Shown piece after piece: positions 33,769 to 43,557 of a stretch of 64,000 bases of DNA (positions are counted from its first letter, which is position 1; the number at the start of each line of letters is the position of its first letter). Both the position numbers and the translations under genes were made by a program. The notes beneath the pieces are model-generated. The model was not told the origin of the DNA. It searched no databases and saw only the letters and a list, made by a program, of their open reading frames with translations. The stretch is from assembly GCF_000264455.2 (NCBI RefSeq), contig NC_017956.1, forward strand, positions 3,640,001 to 3,704,000. Reading direction: 5' to 3'. Origin of the DNA: Tistrella mobilis KA081020-065 (GTDB lineage: Bacteria > Pseudomonadota > Alphaproteobacteria > Tistrellales > Tistrellaceae).

Positions 33769-35901
33769 TCAGGAAGCCCGGGCGCCGTCGCCGGCCGGCA
33801 CGAAATCGGCAGCCCCCATCCGGGCACTCAGGGTCGCGTCCTTCCAGGCGAGATCCTTCCGCACCCGGGCCGGGCGGCTCCCCAGGCCGAAGACCACCAT
33901 CTGCTCGCGGAAGGCGGGGCCGGCCAGTTCCGCCGCTTCCACCACCCGTCGCCGCTGACCGTCGACCAGGCTGTCAGTATAGCCGATCTCCTCCGACAGC
34001 CGCTCGGCGAGCCCGTCGGCACCGGTCGGATTCATATAGGCGCGGACTGCGCAGGCACTCATCATGCCGTCTGCGTTCTTGTACGCCTCCTGCATCTGGC
34101 CAACGCTCTGAGCGAACATCCACAGGCGCAGCCCGTATTTCGCGCCGATGTTCAGCGCCTCGTCGACCGGCGGCATGGTCTTCAGGCGCGGCAGCTCGTC
34201 GAGCATGAACAGGATCGGCGGCGAACCGCGCGGTGGTACCGGGCCGCCGGTGAGCATGCGGATGTGCTGGCCGATGAATACGCGCAGCAGCGACAGATAG
34301 GCATCGACCTCGTTGGGACGCAGATAGATGTAGATGGTCGGGTTCCCGCCGCCACGCAGATCGAGCGGGCTCCAGTCGGACCGTGCCGTAACCCTCGAAA
34401 TCCGCTCGCCGGCCCAGGCGCCGAGGCTGGAACGGGCAGTCTGCAGCACGCTCGACAGCGTCTTCTCATTCATGTCTTCGAAGGCCGTGGCATGCTGCAT
34501 CATCACCCGCACGTCCACCGCCATGCGCAGGCCCATCAGCATGTTCTGCCAAGCCTCACCACCATAGACGATGTCGAGCACCGCGTGCATCGGCCGGTTC
34601 TCGGGCGGGTTGGAATAGCAGACATGGGCAATGGCCGCCGTCAGCACGGTACGGGCCTCATTGTCCCAGAACGCCTCGCTGGTATTCGAGGGCACGATCA
34701 TCATCTCGGCGAGAAGCTTGGCGTCTTCCCAGATGTAGTCGGGATGGCCGCGTACAAAGGTGAGCGGATTGTAGCAGTGGCTGGCATCCGGTTCGAGCGG
34801 GCTGAACTTCCAGACCGGCCCCACATTCTCAGCCCGCCACTTGCTCGTCGTCTCGTAGATGTCCCCCGAGATGTCGAGCACAACGGCCGGACCCGTCCAG
34901 GTCAGCAGATTGGGGAAGACGTGGCACTGGGTCTTGCCCGAGCGTGGCGGTGCGATGGTGATCATCGACCCCTCGCCGGAATAGGTCAGTGCCTCACCGG
35001 TCGGGAAGCTGCCGATGTGCAGCACATGCGGCGACTGCGGCGCAAAGGTCGTCTCGGCCACCTGTTCAGGTTTCAGCCAGCCCTGGCCGCCCGGCGCCAG
35101 ACGATCCGAAGCGTCTGCCACCGCGCGGCCGAGGGCCGCGGGTAGCACACCCGCCCGGCGCTTCTCGGTCAGATGATTGTTGATGGCCGATACCACCCGG
35201 TCGACGCTGCCGCCCTTGTGCTCAAAGGCAGTGGGGACCGGCCTGCCGGCATCCACGTTCTGATATTGGCTGCGACCGGCTTCACCCTTGCCGTCGCCCC
35301 AGATCAGCGCCGCGCGCCAGAAGCGGTAGAGTTCCTCCTGGCCATCGGTGGCGCTGTTGAGCAGTTCGACGATCCGGAGATATTCCCGTTCGCGGTTGTC
35401 AATAACGGCCAGATTGCGCTTTACGCTGAATCCCACGTAACTGGTCGTCTTCTCCGGGCCGGACCACGTATCCCAGGTAAGGAACTTTACCGCCTCCAGG
35501 GTTTCGGTCCGTTCAGCAAACATCGCCTCGATCCGCGCAGCCCGTGTGTCATGGTCAGGCCCGAGGCTCGCAAGCCAGGCCTGATTCGCCCCGACCTCGT
35601 CCCGGTTCCATTGCTTTTCGCTCTTGTAGACCATCTTCCCGCTCTTCGCGGACCGGGAGAAGAAGATCGTGAGCAGCGCTGCACAGCCGATCAGAGGCAT
35701 GATCAGAGTGAGGATAGCCGAGATGATCAGCCGGATCCGATACCTGCGCAGAAAGACCGGAACATAAGCGCCAAGAGACAGGGTCTCGTTGGGTTTGTCG
35801 CCCTCGTCGTCGGTCATACGGTGCCGGATGGCCAGCACCACCAGGGCGACGACGACATAGAGCAGAAACCCACCAAACAACCAGCCGATCACCGCGTCCA
35901 T
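33769..35901 (-). CDS. Type IV secretion coupling protein, VirD4/TraG family
   Basis: 710 residues. Two N-terminal membrane helices (about residues 7-25 and 58-82) are followed by an unusual ~200-residue periplasmic/linker region, then the VirD4 ATPase: Walker A IAPPRSGKT (about 318-324), VVLDISGDIYETTSKWR, Walker B ILFMLDELPRLK and the QSVGQMQEAY motif. Coupling proteins bring DNA or protein substrates to a type IV secretion channel. The ATG at 35901 is chosen over a TTG at 35937 because GGAGGGGG precedes it. The gene is clearly less GC-rich than its neighbours. No relaxase or channel gene is near. Confidence 0.9.
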   Translation of the reverse strand: MDAVIGWLFGGFLLYVVVALVVLAIRHRMTDDEGDKPNETLSLGAYVPVFLRRYRIRLIISAILTLIMPLIGCAALLTIFFSRSAKSGKMVYKSEKQWNRDEVGANQAWLASLGPDHDTRAARIEAMFAERTETLEAVKFLTWDTWSGPEKTTSYVGFSVKRNLAVIDNREREYLRIVELLNSATDGQEELYRFWRAALIWGDGKGEAGRSQYQNVDAGRPVPTAFEHKGGSVDRVVSAINNHLTEKRRAGVLPAALGRAVADASDRLAPGGQGWLKPEQVAETTFAPQSPHVLHIGSFPTGEALTYSGEGSMITIAPPRSGKTQCHVFPNLLTWTGPAVVLDISGDIYETTSKWRAENVGPVWKFSPLEPDASHCYNPLTFVRGHPDYIWEDAKLLAEMMIVPSNTSEAFWDNEARTVLTAAIAHVCYSNPPENRPMHAVLDIVYGGEAWQNMLMGLRMAVDVRVMMQHATAFEDMNEKTLSSVLQTARSSLGAWAGERISRVTARSDWSPLDLRGGGNPTIYIYLRPNEVDAYLSLLRVFIGQHIRMLTGGPVPPRGSPPILFMLDELPRLKTMPPVDEALNIGAKYGLRLWMFAQSVGQMQEAYKNADGMMSACAVRAYMNPTGADGLAERLSEEIGYTDSLVDGQRRRVVEAAELAGPAFREQMVVFGLGSRPARVRKDLAWKDATLSARMGAADFVPAGDGARAS

Positions 35902-36121
35902 CGTGCCCCCTCCTGCTCCGATCTGCATATCGGTCAACGATAGGGCATATTGTGCAAACGCAACAAGTCGCTTTCATGAACAGAAACGGATTTCTTCCAA
36001 ATGATCTGGTGTGTGGTGAGGATCAGCTCCGCCAGACCCACTCAATGGACTGATCGACACGAAATCGACTTCAAATACAGGCCTCATCACCGACGACAAC
36101 AACAGCCGGCCGGCCGGAAAT

Positions 36122-36961
36122 TCATGCCCCGGGTGCGACTGCCGCCTGGCAGGTCATGGTCGACATGTGATGGACCATCCGCGTCCGCTCGGCGCCGTCG
36201 ACCGCATCGATGGTCAGGTCCAGCTGCTGGCGCAGCGGCAGGCCGGTTGCGGTGTCGTAGATCTCTTCCGTCACATAGTCCGACGACAGATAGCCCGCGC
36301 GCACCACCCCGGGCGCCACCTCGGTCATCTGATGCGACACGGTGCGGATCATCACCGCCGGGCGGCCGTCGATCTCCATGCCGCCCGCCACCACCCGGCT
36401 GCCTTCGGCGGCCTCGGGCCGGCGCACATAGACGCTTTGCGCCGGATCGGCCACCAGCGCCTGCTGGAACAGGGCGATCAGCGGCGGATCGGGCGGCACC
36501 GGCAGATCGTCGCCCTGGTCGAGCGGCCGGCCATAGACGCCGGCCCCGCCCAGAAAGCCCAGATAGCCCGACAGCAGATAGGCCGGGCGGAGCCCCGGCT
36601 CGGTGTCGGTGCCCTCGTCCATCCGCACCACCACCCGGCCCTCGGCCGGCAACATCCGCGCGCCTACCGAGGCGTTGCGGAAAGCGGCGGCAAGCCGGAC
36701 CGCGCCATCCTCCAGGGGGTGATAGGCGACCCCGACCGGGCCCTCGCTGTGGCTTTCCCGCGCGCCGATCCGCGGATCCAGCGTCGCCTGCATCGCCAGC
36801 CGGCAGTCGAGTTCGGTCTCAGCCCCAGGCCCTGCCAGCGTCACCGGCCCGTCGAAGGGCCGGACCGGTTCATCCGCCAGGAATACCACCGGCGCCTTCG
36901 TCGCACAGGCGGCAAGCCCCAGCAGGGCCAGAACGGCGAGGTGGCGGCTGATCTGCGGCAT
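36122..36961 (-). CDS. Putative lipoprotein of unknown function
   Basis: 279 residues. A short signal peptide ends in the lipobox LAAC (residues 16-19), so the protein should be lipid-anchored. The mature part is mostly predicted beta strand, with two cysteines (LDCRLAMQ and MSTMTCQAAV) that could bridge. I do not recognise the family. It is compositionally normal for the genome, unlike the coupling-protein genes to its left, and stands alone 125 bp before the tRNA gene. Confidence 0.72.
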   Translation of the reverse strand: MPQISRHLAVLALLGLAACATKAPVVFLADEPVRPFDGPVTLAGPGAETELDCRLAMQATLDPRIGARESHSEGPVGVAYHPLEDGAVRLAAAFRNASVGARMLPAEGRVVVRMDEGTDTEPGLRPAYLLSGYLGFLGGAGVYGRPLDQGDDLPVPPDPPLIALFQQALVADPAQSVYVRRPEAAEGSRVVAGGMEIDGRPAVMIRTVSHQMTEVAPGVVRAGYLSSDYVTEEIYDTATGLPLRQQLDLTIDAVDGAERTRMVHHMSTMTCQAAVAPGA

Positions 36962-37118
36962 CAGGGGCCCTCCTGCATCATCTGTGTTCCAGCTTCGGTC
37001 CCATACACGCCCGGAACGACCTGAAGGTCAACCATGCAGAATCCATGCGCCCCGCGGGCGGCGGCCGCATCTGCGGCCTTGATCGCGGCGGGACGCCCGG
37101 CTATCTTGCCTGCACCGC

Positions 37119-37193
37119 GCGGGCGTAGTTCAGCGGTAGAACGTCAGCTTCCCAAGCTGAATGTCGTCGGTTCGATCCCGATCGCCCGCTCCA
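37119..37193 (+). tRNA. tRNA-Gly(CCC)
   Basis: The acceptor arm GCGGGCG (37119-37125) pairs with CGCCCGC (37183-37189), followed by T and an encoded CCA (37191-37193). The anticodon stem TCAGC/GCTGA holds the loop TTCCCAA, giving anticodon CCC. GGTTCGATCC is the T arm. Total length is 75 nt. Confidence 0.95.
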
Positions 37194-37203
37194 GTTTCAG
37201 AAA

Positions 37204-37236
37204 AACACCCCGCCAGGACTGCCCTGGCGGGGTGTT
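37204..37236 (+). terminator. Terminator after tRNA-Gly, also suited to icd
   Basis: AACACCCCGCCAGG (37204-37217) pairs perfectly with CCTGGCGGGGTGTT (37223-37236), followed by TT on the plus strand and preceded by an A-run that becomes a T-run on the minus strand. It can end both the tRNA transcript and, from the other side, icd. Confidence 0.9.
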
Positions 37237-37307
37237 TTCGTCTGCGGCGGATGCGGTAGTGCCGGGGCGGCGGTCCAGGGGGCGGCGCCCCCTTGCACGG
37301 GTCCGGA

Positions 37308-38798
37308 TCAGGCTTCGCCCTGGTCGCGGCTGAAGCCGTCGGCGCCATCGGTCACCAGCAGCTTCTCGACATGCATCCAGCGATGGCGCGCGCCCACCTT
37401 GCCGATCAGGGCAAGGGCCGCGGCATCGTCGAAACCGGCCGCGGCATCGGCGCGGCGCACGAAACGGGCGCGCCAGTGGGGGGTGAGTTCGGTGCGCGAC
37501 ACCGCCCCCGGCCAGATCGCGGTGCCGCGGTTGGACAGGTGCTTCAGCCGGAAGGGAGAGCCTTCGGCCAGCGCCGTGATCTCGGCACCGAGTGCAGCCG
37601 GATCGGCCGTCTCCACCTCGAAGAACAGGTCGAAGCCCACATCCTCGCGGGTGGTGACGGTGATCCGGTCGGGCAGGGCAGGGGCCAGCGCGGCTTCAGC
37701 CTCGGCGGTGGCCGCCGTCTCGGGCAGGCTCGCCGGATCCACCCGCTCCAGATTGGCGGCCACCGCCTCGGCGAAGGCCATGGTCGATGCCGCCTCGACC
37801 TTGCCGCGGGCCAGATCGCCGGTCAGCACCCGGCCTTCGGACAGGGTCAGCGCCAGCGCCGCCTCGATCCGCGCCGCCGCACGGGCCTCGCCCAGATGGC
37901 GCAGCAGCATCAGGCCGGCCTGCAGAAAGGCGGTGGGATTGGCAAGGCCGCGGCCGGCGATGTCGGGGGCCGAGCCGTGGACCGCCTCGAACATCGCCGC
38001 ATGGTCGCCGATATTGGCGCTGGCGGCGAGGCCCAGGCCGCCGACCAGGCCGGCGGCCAGATCCGACAGGATGTCGCCGTTCATGTTGGTCATGACCGCG
38101 ACGTCGATCTGCTCGGGTGCCACCACCAGCTTGTGGGCGCAGGCATCGACGATCATGTGGTCGGTAGTGATGTCGGGATAGCCGGCGCCCACCGCCTCGA
38201 CCGTGCGCTTGAACAGGCCCTCGGTCAGCTTCAGGATATTGGCCTTGTGCACCGCGGTCACGCGGCTGCGGCCCTCGCGCCGGGCCAGTTCATAGGCCGC
38301 GCGGGCGATCTTGGCAGAGCCGCGGCGGGTGATCAGCTTCAGCGCCTGGGCGGTATCCGGCGTCTGCATATGCTCGATGCCGGCATACAGGTCTTCCACA
38401 TTCTCGCGCACGATCACCATGTCGATGCCGCGGCCCGAGAACGGGGTGGTGATGCCGGCCAGTTCCTTCACCGGCCGGATGTTGGCATACATCTCGAACA
38501 GCTTGCGCAGCGTCACATTGGCGCTTTTGCCGCCATGGCCGACCGGGGTTTCCAGCGGCGCCTTCAGCACCAGACGGGCGCGTTCGATCGCATCGACCGT
38601 CTCGGCCGGCACGCCGGTCGCGACGCCGGCCGCAAAGGCGCGGCCGCCGGCGATCGCCGGTGTCCATCTCACCGGGGCGGCCGCCGCCTCGAAGATCAGC
38701 CGCACGGCTGCAGCGATCTCGGGTCCGATCCCGTCGCCTTCGATCAACACCACTTCGTGGGCGACGGGCTTGACGGTCTCAGTGGTCGTGGACGGCAT
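37308..38798 (-). CDS. icd: Isocitrate dehydrogenase, long (Thermus-type) form
   Basis: 496 residues. The catalytic domain has [11 protein letters not shown], the substrate loop [65 protein letters not shown] and [19 protein letters not shown]-terminal extension of about 145 residues (from TITVTTRED-like [10 protein letters not shown] onward) matches the arrangement of the 496-residue Thermus thermophilus enzyme, unlike the ~415-residue E. coli or ~405-residue eukaryote-like alphaproteobacterial forms. It decarboxylates isocitrate to 2-oxoglutarate; cofactor choice is not certain from sequence. Confidence 0.88.
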   Translation of the reverse strand: MPSTTTETVKPVAHEVVLIEGDGIGPEIAAAVRLIFEAAAAPVRWTPAIAGGRAFAAGVATGVPAETVDAIERARLVLKAPLETPVGHGGKSANVTLRKLFEMYANIRPVKELAGITTPFSGRGIDMVIVRENVEDLYAGIEHMQTPDTAQALKLITRRGSAKIARAAYELARREGRSRVTAVHKANILKLTEGLFKRTVEAVGAGYPDITTDHMIVDACAHKLVVAPEQIDVAVMTNMNGDILSDLAAGLVGGLGLAASANIGDHAAMFEAVHGSAPDIAGRGLANPTAFLQAGLMLLRHLGEARAAARIEAALALTLSEGRVLTGDLARGKVEAASTMAFAEAVAANLERVDPASLPETAATAEAEAALAPALPDRITVTTREDVGFDLFFEVETADPAALGAEITALAEGSPFRLKHLSNRGTAIWPGAVSRTELTPHWRARFVRRADAAAGFDDAAALALIGKVGARHRWMHVEKLLVTDGADGFSRDQGEA

Positions 38799-39161
38799 GT
38801 TCCGGCTCTCCTCGATGCGGGACGGGTGCATGGCCCCCGGCATCCCCCCGACACCGCTCAGGTCACGCGCCCGCGCGGCATTTGGGCACAGATCCGCCGT
38901 TTGTAAAGTTGCTTCAATCACAGTTTGCCGCCGATGGACCAAAGTCGGGGGCAGATTGAACCCCCGGGCGCAGCCGCATCGCCCCCCGTCCGACCCTCGC
39001 GTTCATGATGCGGCGCGGCAAATTGTCGCTCGATGTCAAGTGACCGGGCGCCGAAGGCCCCAGGCTCGTGGATGAACATCGCAAACGACGCCGACCACGG
39101 CGCAAGGCATGTGGCACGGGACACGCGGGGAGCGCGTCGCCCGGCCGCAGACGGGGGTCTC
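38799..39161. other. Divergent promoter region between icd and the amine permease
   Basis: No gene is visible in these 363 bp. The patch near 38885-38930 (TTTGTAAAGTTGCTTCAATCACAG) is AT-richer and probably holds the icd promoter on the minus strand; the stretch near 39015-39040 may hold the promoter for the permease. I see no convincing inverted repeat. Confidence 0.4.
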
Positions 39162-40625
39162 ATGTCCACGATCACGGAAGCAACCGGTGCCAAGGGCCCG
39201 GCTGCGCCGGCGGCCGGCGCGCTGCGCCGCGACGCCGTCGGCGTCTCGCACATCGTCTTCTTCGTCCTGGCTGCTGCGGCGCCGCTGACCGCAGTGGTCG
39301 GCGCCTCGCCCGCGGCCTTCGCCTTCGGCAACGGCGCCGGCGTGCCCGGCACCTATCTGCTGGTGGGCGCACTCTATCTGCTGTTCGCCGCCGGCTTCAC
39401 CGCCATGAACCGCTTCGTCGGCTCGGCCGGCGGCTTCTATCCCTTCATCGCCGCCGGCCTCGGCAAGCCGGTCGGCCTGGGCGGAGCGTTGATCGCGCTC
39501 GCCACCTACAACGCCATCGACATCGCGGTCTTCGGCCTGTTCGGCTTCTTCATGGCCGACACCACCGGCGGACTGCTGCCCTGGTGGGCCTTCGCGCTGG
39601 CGCTGGGCCTGGCCGTCCATGTCTGCGGCATGCGCCGGATCGAGTTCAGCGGCCGGGTGCTCGGCATCTGCATGGCAGCGGAAATCCTGATCCTGCTGGT
39701 GCTCGATCTCGCGATCGTCGCCACCGGCGGCGGCCCCGAAGGCTTCACCGCCACCAGTTTCGCCCCCGCCACCATCGCAGGCGAGGGGTTGGGCGTCGGC
39801 CTGGTCTTCGTCGTCGCCTCGTTCATCGGCTTCGAAGCCACCGTCATCTTCGGCGAAGAAGCCCGCGATCCACGGCGGACCATCCCGATCGCCACCTATG
39901 TGGCCGTGGTGGTGATCGCCTGCTTCTATGCCTTCTCGACCTGGGCGATCACCCAGTATTACGGCCCGTCCCATATCGTCGCCGCCGCCACCGAACACAC
40001 CGCCACGCTGTTCTTCGATGCCTCGGACGCGTTGCTCGGCCCGGCGGTGACCACGATCATGAACCTGCTGCTGATCACCAGCCTGTTCGCCTGCGCGCTG
40101 TCGTTCCACAACACCATCAACCGCTATTTCTTCGCCATCGGCCGGGAAGGTCTGGCCTGGGCCGGCCTTGCCCGCACCCATGCCGATCACCAGTCTCCTC
40201 ATGTGGCAGGGCTGGTGCAGACCGGGCTTGCCATGGCTGCCGTCATCCTGTTCGCGCTGTCGGGTCTCGACCCCTTCGCCGTGGTCTTCGCCTGGATGAG
40301 CACTTTCGCCAGCATCGGCATTCTGGTGATGCAGATCCTAGTCTCGCTGTCGGTGCCAGGCTTCTTCCGCAGCGATACGCGCGGCGTCCGGCTCTGGAAC
40401 CGGGCGATCGCGCCGGCACTCTCGGGCCTCGGGCTTGCCGTCTGTCTCTGGCTGGTGATCGCGAATGTCGAGCTGGTCAGCGGATCGGATTCGGGCCTGG
40501 TCGCCGCCTTCCCGCTGCTGATCCTGGCGATCGGCGCCCTCGGCATCGCCTTCGCCCTGGGCCTGCGCGCCCGCAGGCCCGCCGTCTATGCCCGCATCGG
40601 CAAGGCCTTTGAAGAGATCGCCTGA
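39162..40625 (+). CDS. APC family amino acid/polyamine permease
   Basis: 487 residues with about 12 membrane helices. GVSHIVFFVLAAAAPLTAVVG, the FVGSAGGFYPFIAAGLGKPVG signature of helix 3, and SFIGFEATVIFGEEARDPRRTIPIATY are typical of the bacterial APC group that imports amino acids or amines. The start at 39162 has GGGGGT before it. The gene is 76 bp upstream of a copper amine oxidase on the same strand, so it most likely brings in that enzyme's amine substrate. Confidence 0.9.
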   Translation: MSTITEATGAKGPAAPAAGALRRDAVGVSHIVFFVLAAAAPLTAVVGASPAAFAFGNGAGVPGTYLLVGALYLLFAAGFTAMNRFVGSAGGFYPFIAAGLGKPVGLGGALIALATYNAIDIAVFGLFGFFMADTTGGLLPWWAFALALGLAVHVCGMRRIEFSGRVLGICMAAEILILLVLDLAIVATGGGPEGFTATSFAPATIAGEGLGVGLVFVVASFIGFEATVIFGEEARDPRRTIPIATYVAVVVIACFYAFSTWAITQYYGPSHIVAAATEHTATLFFDASDALLGPAVTTIMNLLLITSLFACALSFHNTINRYFFAIGREGLAWAGLARTHADHQSPHVAGLVQTGLAMAAVILFALSGLDPFAVVFAWMSTFASIGILVMQILVSLSVPGFFRSDTRGVRLWNRAIAPALSGLGLAVCLWLVIANVELVSGSDSGLVAAFPLLILAIGALGIAFALGLRARRPAVYARIGKAFEEIA

Positions 40626-40701
40626 CCGATCCTTCCGCCCCCGCACCTGCCCCCGCCGCCCCCGCACATCTTCAGACGTCACGCCTTCAGGAGTTCGCCC
40701 C

Positions 40702-42624
40702 ATGGATTGCTGCCACGGCCAGGCCACCCGCACCCTCGACGTGCTGCACCCGCTGCGTCCGCTGTCACCGGAAGAGATCCGCAAGGCGGTCTCGATCGTT
40801 CGTACCCGGCCGGAACTGGCCGAGTTCGCCATCGAAACCGTCGAGTTGAAAGAGCCCGACAAGGCTGCCTATCGGGCCGGGAGCCCGGTCCCGCGTGAGG
40901 CGCGGGTCAACCTGTTCAGCCTGCACCGGCTGGGCGTCACCCGCACCGTGGTCGACCTGGATGCAGGCACCGTCACCGCGGTCACCGAAGCGCCGGACGC
41001 CCGGCCGATGATCCAGCTGGAACAGTTCATGGCGATCGAGGACATCGTGAAGGCGAGCCCCGATTTCGTCGCCGCCTGCGCGAAGCGCGGCATCACCGAC
41101 ATGGCGATGGTCTGCGTCGACCCCTGGTCGGCGGGCAATTTCTCGGTGCCGGGAGAGGAACACCGCCATCTCTGCCACACCTTCGCCTGGCTGCGGCTGC
41201 GCGAGAACGAAAACTTCTACGCCCATCCGATCGAGGGCGTGAATGCGGTGGTCGACCTGAAGACGCAGGAGGTCATCCGGGTCGACGATTACGGCGTCGT
41301 GCCGGTGCCGATGGGGGAGCACAACTATGAATCCCAGTTCCGCGACAGCTTCCGCCCGGCGCTGAAGCCGCTCGACGTGGTTCAGCCCGAAGGCGTCAGC
41401 TTCCGCCTCGACGGCCCCGTGCTCAGCTGGGACAAGTGGTCGCTGGTGGTGGGCTTCAATGCCCGCGAATCGCTCACCCTCCACGACATCCGCTATGATG
41501 GCCGGCCGGTCATCCACCGCGCCTCGCTGGTCGAGATGGTCGTGCCCTATGGCAGCCCCGACAACGGCCATTTCCGCAAGAACGTGTTCGACATCGGCGA
41601 ATACGGCATCGGCAAGCTCGCCAATTCGCTCAAGCTCGGCTGCGACTGCCTGGGCGCCATCGAATATCTCGACGTCCATCTCGCCACCATGAGCGGCGAG
41701 GTGATGACCATCGAGAAGGCGATCTGCATCCATGAAGAGGATTCCGGCCTGCTCTGGAAGCACTGGGACTTCCGCACCGAACGGGCCGAGGTACGCCGGG
41801 CGCGCAAGCTGGTGGTGTCGTGCATCTGCACGGTCGGCAATTACGAATACGCGCTCTACTGGTACTTCCACATCGACGGCACGATCGAGTTCGAGATGAA
41901 GGCGACGGGCATCATCAATACCGCCGCCTGCCTCCCCGGCCAGCCGCCCAAATACGGCCGCGAGGTGGCGCCGGGGGTGGTCGGCCATATCCACCAGCAC
42001 ATTTTCTGCGCCCGGCTGGACATGGCGATCGACGGCGACGCCAACAGCTTCGTCGAGTGCAACACCTATGCCGAGGCGCCGGGCCCCGACAACCCCTATG
42101 GCAATGCCTTCTACGAGGCCCAGACGGTGCTGAAGACCGAGCTGGAGGCCTGCCGGCGGATCGAGCCCGCAACCCATCGCTACTGGAAGGTGATCAACCC
42201 CGGTCGGCTGAACCATGCCGGCACGCCAGTCGCCTACAAGCTGGAACCCGGCCATTGCGTCACCCCCTTCGTCCATCCCGACAGCCCCTCGGGAAAGCGG
42301 GCGGGCTTCGTGCAGAACCATGTCTGGGTCACCGCCTATGATCCGGAAGAGCGCTTCCCGGCGGGCGAGCACATGAACCATTCGACCGGCGCCGGCGGGC
42401 TGCCCGATTTCGTGAAGCAGGACCGGCCGATCGAGAATGCCGACATCGTGCTCTGGCATGTCTTCGGCCTGCACCACCCGGTCCGGATCGAGGATTTCCC
42501 CGTCCAGCCCTGCGTGATGACCGGCTTCAAACTGATGCCGTCGGGCTTCTTCAACGGCAATCCCTGCATCGACATGGCGCCCGAGACCAACGCCGCCAGC
42601 TGCTGCGCCCACGCCTCGGCCTGA
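40702..42624 (+). CDS. Copper-containing (TPQ) primary amine oxidase
   Basis: 640 residues, the length of Arthrobacter histamine/phenylethylamine oxidases (about 640). The TPQ precursor is Y381 in the NYEY motif, the catalytic base is D287 in YGSPDN, and copper ligands H431 and H433 lie in HIHQH, with a third His in GLHHPVRIEDF. It oxidises primary amines to aldehydes with ammonia and peroxide as by-products. There is no signal peptide, so it appears cytosolic, like the Arthrobacter enzyme. Between an APC permease and a Cys-rich membrane protein, with an AraC regulator behind. Confidence 0.94.
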   Translation: MDCCHGQATRTLDVLHPLRPLSPEEIRKAVSIVRTRPELAEFAIETVELKEPDKAAYRAGSPVPREARVNLFSLHRLGVTRTVVDLDAGTVTAVTEAPDARPMIQLEQFMAIEDIVKASPDFVAACAKRGITDMAMVCVDPWSAGNFSVPGEEHRHLCHTFAWLRLRENENFYAHPIEGVNAVVDLKTQEVIRVDDYGVVPVPMGEHNYESQFRDSFRPALKPLDVVQPEGVSFRLDGPVLSWDKWSLVVGFNARESLTLHDIRYDGRPVIHRASLVEMVVPYGSPDNGHFRKNVFDIGEYGIGKLANSLKLGCDCLGAIEYLDVHLATMSGEVMTIEKAICIHEEDSGLLWKHWDFRTERAEVRRARKLVVSCICTVGNYEYALYWYFHIDGTIEFEMKATGIINTAACLPGQPPKYGREVAPGVVGHIHQHIFCARLDMAIDGDANSFVECNTYAEAPGPDNPYGNAFYEAQTVLKTELEACRRIEPATHRYWKVINPGRLNHAGTPVAYKLEPGHCVTPFVHPDSPSGKRAGFVQNHVWVTAYDPEERFPAGEHMNHSTGAGGLPDFVKQDRPIENADIVLWHVFGLHHPVRIEDFPVQPCVMTGFKLMPSGFFNGNPCIDMAPETNAASCCAHASA

Positions 42625-42672
42625 GGCGCACAAAGGTACGACGGACAGCGGGAGAGGGAGGGGGAGAGGGTC

Positions 42673-43380
42673 ATGGCCGTGCTGCCGACCTTCATGGGCG
42701 GGCTGCTGCTGGGGCTGGCCGGCAGCCTGCATTGCGCCGGCATCTGCGGCGGCATCGCTTCCGCCACCCTGCTTGCCGCCCGGCCCGTCGCCACCGCCCG
42801 CGGCCGGGCCGGGGCGCTTCTGCGCATCCAGTCGGGGCGGGCGCTCACCTACACCCTGGCCGGCGCCGTGGCCGGAACCGGCTCGGCCGGGGTCGCCGGG
42901 CTGCTCGACCTGGCCGGCGCCAACCAGCTGCTCAGGGTCGCGGCGGCGCTGAACCTGCTTTGGGTGGGGGCCGCCCTGGCCGGCATCGGCCGGGGGCCCC
43001 GGCTGCTCGACGGCCTGGCACGCCGGGCGGGGGCCGCCGCAGCCGGGCTGCTGCCGCAGCCGGTTCCGGCCGGCCCCGGCGTCCGCGCCGTCGCACTGGG
43101 GGCGATCTGGGGGCTGATGCCCTGCGGCATGGTCTATGCCGCCCTGCTCACCGCCCTGCTCGCCGGATCCGCCACCAGCGGCGCGCTGGTGATGGCGGGC
43201 TTCGCTCTCGGCACCATGCCGGCGGTCGCAGCCGCGGCACTCGGGGCGGGCGGGCTCATCGCCCGGGCCCGCCACGGCGCACCACGGCTGCGGCTGGCAG
43301 CGGGTGTCGGTCTGGGTCTGATCGGCCTCGTCACCCTGGCGGTGCCGCCGGCCCTGCTCACCGAAATCTGCCTGTTTTAG
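42673..43380 (+). CDS. Sulfite exporter TauE/SafE or UreH-like membrane protein
   Basis: 235 residues with six hydrophobic helices in two halves. The first half carries GLAGSLHCAGICGG and the second ALGAIWGLMPCGMVYAALL, the paired Cys motifs of the UreH_2/DsbD-like group. Relatives with the HCxGxCGG pattern occur near copper oxidase genes and are thought to move metal or reducing equivalents. Directly behind a copper amine oxidase (48 bp), copper delivery is a fair guess. GGGAGAGGG precedes the start. Confidence 0.8.
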   Translation: MAVLPTFMGGLLLGLAGSLHCAGICGGIASATLLAARPVATARGRAGALLRIQSGRALTYTLAGAVAGTGSAGVAGLLDLAGANQLLRVAAALNLLWVGAALAGIGRGPRLLDGLARRAGAAAAGLLPQPVPAGPGVRAVALGAIWGLMPCGMVYAALLTALLAGSATSGALVMAGFALGTMPAVAAAALGAGGLIARARHGAPRLRLAAGVGLGLIGLVTLAVPPALLTEICLF

Positions 43381-43384
43381 ATGC

Positions 43385-43401
43385 ATGATTCCTGGAATCA
43401 T
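43385..43401. promoter_or_regulatory. 17-bp palindrome upstream of the AraC regulator
   Basis: ATGATTCC (43385-43392), T, GGAATCAT (43394-43401) is a perfect dyad four bases after the stop of the membrane protein gene. It is in an AT-rich stretch within the 177-bp gap before the AraC gene. Its odd length and short arms fit a protein-binding site better than a terminator. Confidence 0.5.
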
Positions 43402-43557
43402 TCTGATTGACTAAAAACAGGGCAGAAAAAGCCGAAGAATCGCCCCGCCCGCCGGCTTTATCCCGCAGATCGGGCCGCTCTCTCGCTCTTCGAAATAACG
43501 GTACGCATCTTGCTAGACGAAAGGGCCCCCGACTCCGAGTAAACGAGAGTCCGGCCC

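Noticed and set aside
37119-37238. tRNA plus downstream repeat as an integrated-element boundary
   Set aside because: The downstream inverted repeat is a normal terminator and no direct repeat of the tRNA end was found by eye.
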